Shown piece after piece: positions 5,284 through 5,912 of a stretch of 5,912 bases of DNA (position 1 is the first letter of the stretch; every line of letters begins with the position of its first letter). The notes beneath the pieces are model-generated. The model saw only the letters and a program-made list of their open reading frames with translations, had not been told where the DNA came from and ran no database searches. The position numbers were made by a program, and so were the translations under genes. The stretch comes from Desulfovibrio sp. (lineage in GTDB: Bacteria > Desulfobacterota > Desulfovibrionia > Desulfovibrionales > Desulfovibrionaceae), in NCBI GenBank assembly GCA_031281815.1, contig JAITEY010000143.1:1-5912 (forward strand). Direction: 5' to 3'.

Positions 5284-5912
5284 ATGGTCATTCGTTGTCC
5301 GCAATGTCAACACACCCGTAGCGTCAGCGAGAGCCTGATTCCGTCCGGCGCGTCGGTGGCGACCTGTCCCGTGTGCGGATGCCGCTTCCGCTTCCGCACT
5401 CTGCACAGGCGCCCCGAAGCGGAAGCCTCTCCGACAAAGCCGCCGGCGTCCGCAGATACGGCGGAACGACGTACAGCGACAACGCTCCGTCCGGTATCTC
5501 CGGCATCTCCTGCGGGCGGGCCGGCTCCGACCGGCGTAGCTCCCGATTGCGCGGCGGATCCGGCATCGGACGAACGGGGTCCGGGCGCCGGGAGCCGGCC
5601 TTTATCGGAAAAACTTCCCTTGCCCCGAGCGCCTTTCGAGCATGACGGCTTAACGCCGCCGGAGGCGGCGCGCAGTGTCCCCGTCGAGATTCCGCAGGCG
5701 GGAAGCCGGGCGCCCGAGCCGGCTCCGGCGGCGGGCGGCGCGGACGATATCCGGGACACCGTTGCCCGGCGGCATCGAGCGCTTGATCCGCCCCCGCCGG
5801 AGGCCGGCGGAGGCGATGTCTGGGACGCCGTTGCCCGGCTCGGCGACGCGCGGCGGCAGCCCGCCGAAGTACCGCGGGAAGCCGGAACAAGGACGGCGCG
5901 CGCGGCCGCCGA
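5284..5912 (+). CDS. MJ0042-type zinc-ribbon protein with Pro/Ala-rich linker, 3' end missing
   Basis: The frame runs from ATG 5284 to the window edge without a stop: 209 complete codons plus two bases. The N-terminus is a zinc ribbon of the MJ0042/'zinc-ribbon domain' type, with C5-x2-C8 ('RCPQCQ') and C28-x2-C31 ('TCPVCG') followed by 'RFRF'. After about residue 40 the sequence is rich in Pro, Ala, Gly, Arg and acidic residues, without hydrophobic segments, and is probably disordered. A motif is repeated 23 residues apart: 'DDIRDTVARRHR' (154-165) and 'GDVWDAVARLGD' (177-188). From family memory, delta-proteobacterial proteins of this layout often end in a Yip1-like membrane domain. That part would lie beyond the window and is not seen. 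The start has no clear SD; the preceding bases are 'GTGGATTGAAAAAAAAT'. The function is unknown. Confidence 0.8.
   Translation, partial: MVIRCPQCQHTRSVSESLIPSGASVATCPVCGCRFRFRTLHRRPEAEASPTKPPASADTAERRTATTLRPVSPASPAGGPAPTGVAPDCAADPASDERGPGAGSRPLSEKLPLPRAPFEHDGLTPPEAARSVPVEIPQAGSRAPEPAPAAGGADDIRDTVARRHRALDPPPPEAGGGDVWDAVARLGDARRQPAEVPREAGTRTARAAA

Noticed and set aside
5307..5890. Two long minus-strand frames opposite the zinc-ribbon gene
   Set aside because: They are Arg/Pro/Ala-rich complements of a low-complexity coding region. The plus frame has a clean zinc ribbon and stays open to the window edge.

Overview
This is a GC-rich bacterial window with densely packed genes. It holds four complete genes, two genes cut by the window edges, and one repeat-rich intergenic stretch. 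I infer a Desulfovibrionaceae-like deltaproteobacterium. The basis is the mix of iron-sulfur flavodoxin-family proteins, a bifunctional ManC, an MtaD-type deaminase, and an MJ0042-type zinc-ribbon protein with a long Pro/Ala-rich linker and a 'WDAVARLGD' motif. This rests on general family knowledge, not on a search.

Positions 1-3346 (+ strand) read as one tight operon. It contains the 3' part of a flavodoxin-family oxidoreductase, an MTA/SAH-type adenosine deaminase (mtaD), and a mannose-1-phosphate guanylyltransferase/mannose-6-phosphate isomerase (manC). Both junctions are overlaps of a start codon with the previous stop (GTGA, then ATGA), so the genes are probably translationally coupled.

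Positions 3347-3520 form a short spacer between converging genes, with small stem-loops and a 14-bp repeat. Two minus-strand genes follow, read right to left: an iron-sulfur flavoprotein (4896 to 4252) and a FucA-like class II aldolase (4138 to 3521). The aldolase lies close to mtaD. That raises the possibility of a salvage route for 5'-methylthioadenosine or 5'-deoxyadenosine in which the aldolase splits the 1-phospho-ketose (DHAP shunt). This is inference, because the phosphorylase and isomerase steps are not in the window.

Positions 4897-5283 carry no gene but have the most unexplained structure: five tandem units of about 22 bp (4949-5057), an 18-bp perfect palindrome (5086-5103), a possible promoter, and one copy of a structured element of about 75 bp (5202-5277). 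A second copy of that element lies at 4165-4236 in the same orientation, so the two copies bracket the flavoprotein gene. The upstream end of the second copy is joined to a 20-bp tandem duplication at the aldolase start.

From 5284 a plus-strand gene runs off the right edge. It encodes an N-terminal zinc ribbon followed by a disordered linker.
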